Source of the DNA: Pelotomaculum sp. | Lineage (GTDB): Bacteria; Bacillota; Desulfotomaculia; Desulfotomaculales; Pelotomaculaceae | Length of the DNA: 16,273 bases | Direction: 5' to 3' | NCBI GenBank assembly: GCA_003489345.1 | Contig: DNIT01000062.1 | Coordinates: 1-16,273, forward strand | Shown: piece after piece, positions 12,812-16,273 of the stretch | How the letters are laid out: every line of letters begins with the position of its first letter | Numbering within the stretch: the stretch's first letter is position 1 | Position numbers and translations under genes: made by a program | The notes under the pieces: generated by a model | Told to the model about the DNA's origin: nothing | What the model saw: the letters and a program-made list of their open reading frames with translations, nothing else | The model's database searches: none

Positions 12812-14884
12812 ATGTCTTTTGACTTTTTCGCAAAACCAGTACAGTACCTCAAGATGATCGGACCCCGGCGGGCCGCAGCCATGCAAAAGCTCAGCCTCTT
12901 TACGGTGCGGGACCTGCTGTATCATTTTCCACGGCGGTATGAAGATCGCTCCAGGCTTCTGCCGGCCGGCGCCTGTCCCCATGGAGAGACGGCCACCATC
13001 AGGGGGACCGTGCTGGCCGCGCAGAATTTAAAGCCAAGGCGCGGCTTAACTGTTACCAAGCTGGCTGTGCATGACGGGATGGGTATTTTCTACGCGGTAT
13101 GGTTCAACCAGCCATTCGTCAAGAAGAGTCTGTCTACGGGAACCAAACTTTTTGTAACCGGCAAAGTTGACAAGAGCTTTGGGCCGGTGCAGGTTATGGT
13201 CGAGGATTATGAGGTTGCGGAAGGCGGCGACCCTCTGGGTGCAGGAAGGCTGGTTCCCATCTACCCGCTGACCGGGCAGCTGACCCAGCGGCTGTTGCGC
13301 TCCGTTATAAAAACAACGCTGGATGAGGCATGCGCAAAGGCAAGTGAATTTCTGCCCGCTGATTTGCTTGGAAAATATAATTTGCCTCTGTTTGGAGACG
13401 CCCTGGTCAGTATACACTTCCCGGAAGGCCGTGAGGACCTGGAAAAAGCCAGAAAGCGCTTTATCTTTGAAGAGCTTTTTCTTCTGCAGTTGGGATTGGC
13501 GGTCCGACGGGCAACCGTCGCAGCCCGTCATAAGGAATACCGCTGCCGGCCGGACGGCGGGCTGACCGGTTCCTTTATCAATAATCTGCCTTACCGCCTG
13601 ACCGGAGACCAGATCAGGGTGTGGGGTGAGATCTCAGTCGATATGGAGTCCGCTTCTCCCATGCAGCGTCTTCTCCAGGGGGATGTCGGGTCTGGTAAAA
13701 CGGTAATTTCCATACTTGCGCTGCTTAAGGCGGTAGAAAACGGCCTGCAGGGTGTCTTGATGGCACCCACTGAAATCCTGGCCGAACAGCATTACCTGGT
13801 GATGAAAAGGACACTGGTTCCTATTGGTGTTGAGGCCGGGTTGCTGACCGGCAGCACCCCTAAAAAGGAAAAGGAATTACTGCTGCAAAGGCTGGCGGAG
13901 GGTGACCTGAAACTGCTGGTAGGAACGCACGCTCTGATTCAGCAGGATATTTCTTTCCAAAGGCTGGGACTGGTGGTGGTTGACGAACAACACCGCTTTG
14001 GCGTCCGCCAGCGGGCGGCCCTGCAGTACAAGGGAAACTGCCCCGATACCCTGGTTATGACCGCCACCCCGATCCCGCGCACCCTGGCCTTGACCCTGTA
14101 TGGGGACCTGGATCTCTCGGTGATCAGTGAGACCCCTCCGGGCAGGCTGCCGGTCAAGACCTATGCGGTCCTCCCCAGCGCACTTCATAAGGCCTATAAG
14201 CTGGCGGCGGACCAGCTTCGCCTGGGACGGCAGGTTTATATTGTCTGTCCCCTGGTCGAAGAGTCGGAGAAAGTGGATTTGCAGGCAGCCGCCGATATTG
14301 CAGAAAAGCTGGCGGCGGGTGAATTCCGCAACTACCGGGTCAGGCTTTTGCACGGCAGGATGAAAGCAGGGGAGAAGGAGGAAATCATGACCGCCTTCAG
14401 GCAGGGGGAGGTCGATGTCCTGGTAGCCACCACGGTCATAGAGGTGGGGGTGGACGTCCCCAATGCCACGATGATGGTGGTCCTCGACGCCGATCGCTTC
14501 GGACTGGCCCAGCTTCACCAATTACGGGGACGCGTCGGCCGGGGCGGCCACCAATCTTACTGCATCCTCGCCGGCAATCCCCGGACGGATGAAGGCAAGG
14601 CCCGCCTGAAAGCGATGACGCTGACCGGGGATGGTTTTGCCCTGGCCGAAGAGGACCTGCGCTTGCGGGGGCCGGGGGAATTTCAGGGCACCCGCCAGTC
14701 CGGCCTGCCGGAGTTGAAAATCGCCGATCTCCTGCGCGACGCGCAGGTCTTTCAGGTTGCCCGCCAGGAAGCTATCGCCCTGGCCGGGTCCGACCCAAAA
14801 CTGACCCGGCCGGAGAACAGCAGGCTGCCGGCCGAGATAAAAGCTAGATATAGCGGGTCCGGCGGTTACATGGGAATTGGTTGA
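12812..14884 (+). CDS. recG: ATP-dependent DNA helicase RecG
   Basis: RecG is a cytosolic SF2 helicase that reverses stalled replication forks and migrates branched DNA. The 690-residue length is normal for the family. The N-terminal wedge/OB-fold region (about 60-150) carries RDLLYHFPRRYEDRS. Walker A is GDVGSGKT at 290-297 and the DExH box is DEQH at 391-394. TATPIPRTLALTLYGDLDLSVI and QLHQLRGRVGRGGHQSYC are typical RecG helicase motifs. The start ATG at 12812 has an AAAGGG site nearby. Its third-position G/C content is visibly higher than that of the GRE cluster, as expected for resident chromosome. The usual rsmD and coaD partners do not follow; a PhzF-family gene does. Confidence 0.97.
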   Translation: MSFDFFAKPVQYLKMIGPRRAAAMQKLSLFTVRDLLYHFPRRYEDRSRLLPAGACPHGETATIRGTVLAAQNLKPRRGLTVTKLAVHDGMGIFYAVWFNQPFVKKSLSTGTKLFVTGKVDKSFGPVQVMVEDYEVAEGGDPLGAGRLVPIYPLTGQLTQRLLRSVIKTTLDEACAKASEFLPADLLGKYNLPLFGDALVSIHFPEGREDLEKARKRFIFEELFLLQLGLAVRRATVAARHKEYRCRPDGGLTGSFINNLPYRLTGDQIRVWGEISVDMESASPMQRLLQGDVGSGKTVISILALLKAVENGLQGVLMAPTEILAEQHYLVMKRTLVPIGVEAGLLTGSTPKKEKELLLQRLAEGDLKLLVGTHALIQQDISFQRLGLVVVDEQHRFGVRQRAALQYKGNCPDTLVMTATPIPRTLALTLYGDLDLSVISETPPGRLPVKTYAVLPSALHKAYKLAADQLRLGRQVYIVCPLVEESEKVDLQAAADIAEKLAAGEFRNYRVRLLHGRMKAGEKEEIMTAFRQGEVDVLVATTVIEVGVDVPNATMMVVLDADRFGLAQLHQLRGRVGRGGHQSYCILAGNPRTDEGKARLKAMTLTGDGFALAEEDLRLRGPGEFQGTRQSGLPELKIADLLRDAQVFQVARQEAIALAGSDPKLTRPENSRLPAEIKARYSGSGGYMGIG

Positions 14885-14929
14885 GGTCAACAACTTTGTT
14901 TTATTTTTATATCCCAGGGAGGTGATGAA

Positions 14930-15817
14930 ATGGCGAAGCGCGCCTTTTACATTGTGGATGTGTTTGCTGAAGAAAAATATGCCGGCAACCAGCTGGCCGT
15001 GATTAGAGCTGCCGGGACACTTTCCGGCGCCGAAATGCAGCGGATTGCCAGGGAGATGAATTATTCAGAAACAACCTTTATTTTATCTGATGACATAAAA
15101 GACGGCGGATATGACGTGCGGATTTTTACACCGGCAGAAGAAGTGCCTTTCGCCGGTCACCCGACATTAGGCACGGCCTATGTTATCCGACACGAGATAC
15201 AAAAAGAACCCGCAGAAAAAATTATATTAAATCTGAAAGTCGGGCCAATTCCCGTTACATTTGACTCCAGCAGCAAAGCCCCGGATACTTTATGGATGAA
15301 GCAAAAGCAGCCCGTTTTTGGCCGGGTCCTTGAAGCAGGGCCGGTTGCGCAAGTATTAGACATTGAAGAAAGTGAGATTGACTCCAGATTCCCTATTCAG
15401 GATGTTTCTACAGGGCTGCCTTTCTTTATCGTTCCCTTGAAATCGCTGGCTACTGTGAAAAAAGTCAGTATAAACAGGGACAAGTACTTCGAGTTAATCA
15501 AGAATACGCATGCCAAGGCGATATTCATTTTCTGTGCGGAGACGTACAACCGGGAAAACGACTTGCATGCGCGGGCCTTTGTTGACTGTTACGGTATACC
15601 GGAAGACCCGGCAACGGGCAGCGCCAATGGCTGCCTGGCCGGGTACCTGGTTAAATACCGGTATTTTGGAACAGACCGGATTGACATCAGGGTTGAGCAG
15701 GGTTATGAAGTTGCCAGGCCGTCGTTACTCTTATTGCATGCTGAAGAAAAAAATGAGGCTATCGATGTGTCCGTGGGCGGCAAAGTTGTAATGGTCGCCA
15801 GAGGAGAATTGCTTTAG
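14930..15817 (+). CDS. PhzF-family isomerase/epimerase-like protein
   Basis: The 295-residue product matches the PhzF family, two-lobed diaminopimelate-epimerase-fold proteins that act by general acid-base catalysis. Signatures are the N-terminal DVFAEEKYAGNQLAVI, Glu47 in YSETTFIL at the position of the known PhzF catalytic Glu, FAGHPTLGTAYVI at about 74-86 and EDPATGSANGCLAGYL near the C-terminus. GGGAGGTGAT lies just before the ATG. It stands alone, 45 bases after recG, without phenazine genes, so a phenazine role is not supported; most such genes in Firmicutes have no known substrate. Confidence 0.93.
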   Translation: MAKRAFYIVDVFAEEKYAGNQLAVIRAAGTLSGAEMQRIAREMNYSETTFILSDDIKDGGYDVRIFTPAEEVPFAGHPTLGTAYVIRHEIQKEPAEKIILNLKVGPIPVTFDSSSKAPDTLWMKQKQPVFGRVLEAGPVAQVLDIEESEIDSRFPIQDVSTGLPFFIVPLKSLATVKKVSINRDKYFELIKNTHAKAIFIFCAETYNRENDLHARAFVDCYGIPEDPATGSANGCLAGYLVKYRYFGTDRIDIRVEQGYEVARPSLLLLHAEEKNEAIDVSVGGKVVMVARGELL

Positions 15818-15877
15818 GTTGGTGGAGGCTTAAACAGCTACAAAGTAACTAGATAAAACTGTATATAGGGCAATAAA

Positions 15878-15933
15878 CCATTGACACCAAACATGCATTC
15901 GACCATAATAATAGCAGGAGATGGTGTCAATGG
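15878..15933 (+). repeat. 12-bp perfect inverted repeat over the tnpA start
   Basis: CCATTGACACCA (15878-15889) and TGGTGTCAATGG (15922-15933) are perfect inverted repeats, 32 bases apart. The right arm contains the tnpA ATG at 15930, and the AGGAG ribosome site (15916-15920) lies inside the loop. It could hide the start codon in RNA or act as an operator for the HTH protein. Confidence 0.65.
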
Positions 15934-16200
15934 AAAAAACTATTAACTTCCCATCAAGTAGCAAAACTATTAAACGTTTGGCCTGAAACGCTAAGACGAT
16001 GGGAAAAAGAAGGAAAATTAAAACCACTACGTACAGAAACAAACGAAAAAAAAGCACCACAAGAGGAATTGGTTGACGATATGATAGCCATAGTTACCAG
16101 TTTTTCCGCAAGAATATACGGCAAACGCGGCGGGAGAGTAGCAAAAAAGCTAGCCGAAACAATTAGGCTGGAGGTGACTACTGGTGAAAACCACAGTTAG
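15930..16200 (+). pseudogene. tnpA: IS607-type transposase TnpA (serine recombinase), internally deleted and frameshifted
   Basis: The N-terminus reads LLTSHQVAKLLNVWPETLRRWEKEGKLKP, the MerR-like helix-turn-helix of IS607 TnpA. After RTETN it jumps to EKKAPQEELVDDMIAIVTSFSARIYGKRGG, the C-terminal tail of the same family. The catalytic serine-recombinase domain in between, roughly 120 residues with the ARVSS-type active site, is missing; the junction lies near 16040-16055 next to an A8 run. The only ribosome-site-linked ATG (15930, AGGAG 9 bases before) is out of frame with the HTH and meets a stop soon after; one base fewer in the A6 run at 15934-15939 would restore MEKLLTSHQVAK. The stop at 16200 overlaps tnpB by 17 bases. 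It cannot catalyse transposition. Confidence 0.8.
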
Positions 16201-16273
16201 AGGTATCATCCTTCAGTTAAACGATGGGCAAAAGACATACCTTGATCATCTCATGGAACGCTACTGCGCCGCC
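16184..16273 (+). CDS. tnpB: TnpB RNA-guided nuclease, N-terminal fragment at window edge
   Basis: The frame opens with a GTG at 16184 and runs to the window end, giving 30 residues starting VKTTVRGIILQLNDG and ending DHLMERYCAA. The sequence resembles the N-terminal strand and helix of TnpB proteins of IS607 elements. GGAGGTGA at 16170-16177 lies 6 bases before the GTG, so translation should be good, and the overlap with tnpA suggests coupling. TnpB proteins are guided by an RNA from the element's right end and cut at the empty donor site. The RuvC active site and guide RNA are outside the window, so activity cannot be judged. Confidence 0.75.
   Translation, partial: MKTTVRGIILQLNDGQKTYLDHLMERYCAA

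Larger units (their letters stand above)
15818..16273 (+). mobile_element. IS607-type insertion element, left part, runs off the window
   Basis: A decayed tnpA (MerR-like HTH plus serine-resolvase C-terminus) overlaps the start of a tnpB, which is the order of IS607-family elements. The left boundary is uncertain: IS607 elements lack terminal inverted repeats, so any point between the phzF stop and about 15878 is possible. The right end is outside the window. Confidence 0.75.

Noticed and set aside
13877..14521. A 214-codon minus-strand frame inside recG
   Set aside because: It is fully antisense to a certain recG, lacks a ribosome site and resembles no protein family; GC-rich genes often show such frames.
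15830..16060. A minus-strand hydrophobic frame over the tnpA region
   Set aside because: It is antisense to recognisable TnpA sequence and is a translation of AT-rich complement.
1..16273. CRISPR array, tRNA, rRNA, known riboswitch or microcompartment shell genes
   Set aside because: I saw no regularly spaced repeats, no tRNA-like cloverleaf, no riboswitch consensus I recognise and no BMC-domain protein in any frame.

Overview
The window looks like a piece of a Gram-positive, strictly anaerobic Clostridia chromosome, possibly of the Desulfotomaculum/Pelotomaculum type. This is inferred from strong GGAGG ribosome sites, GTG and TTG starts, a zinc-ribbon L28, an AOR with a MoaD-like partner, and oxygen-sensitive glycyl radical enzymes (GREs). 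I cannot name the species.

Region 1 (1-955) holds the 3' end of a tungsten-type aldehyde:ferredoxin oxidoreductase and a MoaD/ThiS-like sulfur carrier ending in Gly-Gly. Region 2 (956-3585) holds an AcoR-like sigma-54 activator between two terminators, then a 409-base control region with a full-consensus -24/-12 promoter at 3449-3464 facing the GRE genes. Region 3 (3586-10283) holds two tandem, full-length, paralogous GREs, a GlcG/HbpS (DUF336) protein and one radical-SAM activase. Both GREs keep the radical Gly, the Cys-x-Glu pair and the His, His-Ser and Asp positions known from B12-independent glycerol/diol dehydratase. Both also carry an unusual four-cysteine insertion, C-x2-C-x3-C-x5-C. 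Region 4 (10361-12164) holds an MFS transporter and the C-terminal half of an iron-type alcohol dehydrogenase whose NAD-binding half is gone.

A working model, which is inference: the MFS protein imports a small hydroxylated compound, one or both GREs eliminate a group from it to give an aldehyde, and AOR oxidises the aldehyde while reducing ferredoxin. The sigma-54 activator senses the substrate through its GAF or PAS domain. No microcompartment shell genes are visible. The exact substrate cannot be read from the sequence.

Region 5 (12165-15817) changes to GC-richer housekeeping genes: rpmB on the minus strand with a clear sigma-A promoter and terminator, divergent recG, then a PhzF-family gene. 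Region 6 (15818-16273) is the left part of an IS607-type element. Its tnpA has lost the serine-recombinase catalytic domain and carries a frameshift in an A6 run, while tnpB starts with a good ribosome site and runs off the window.
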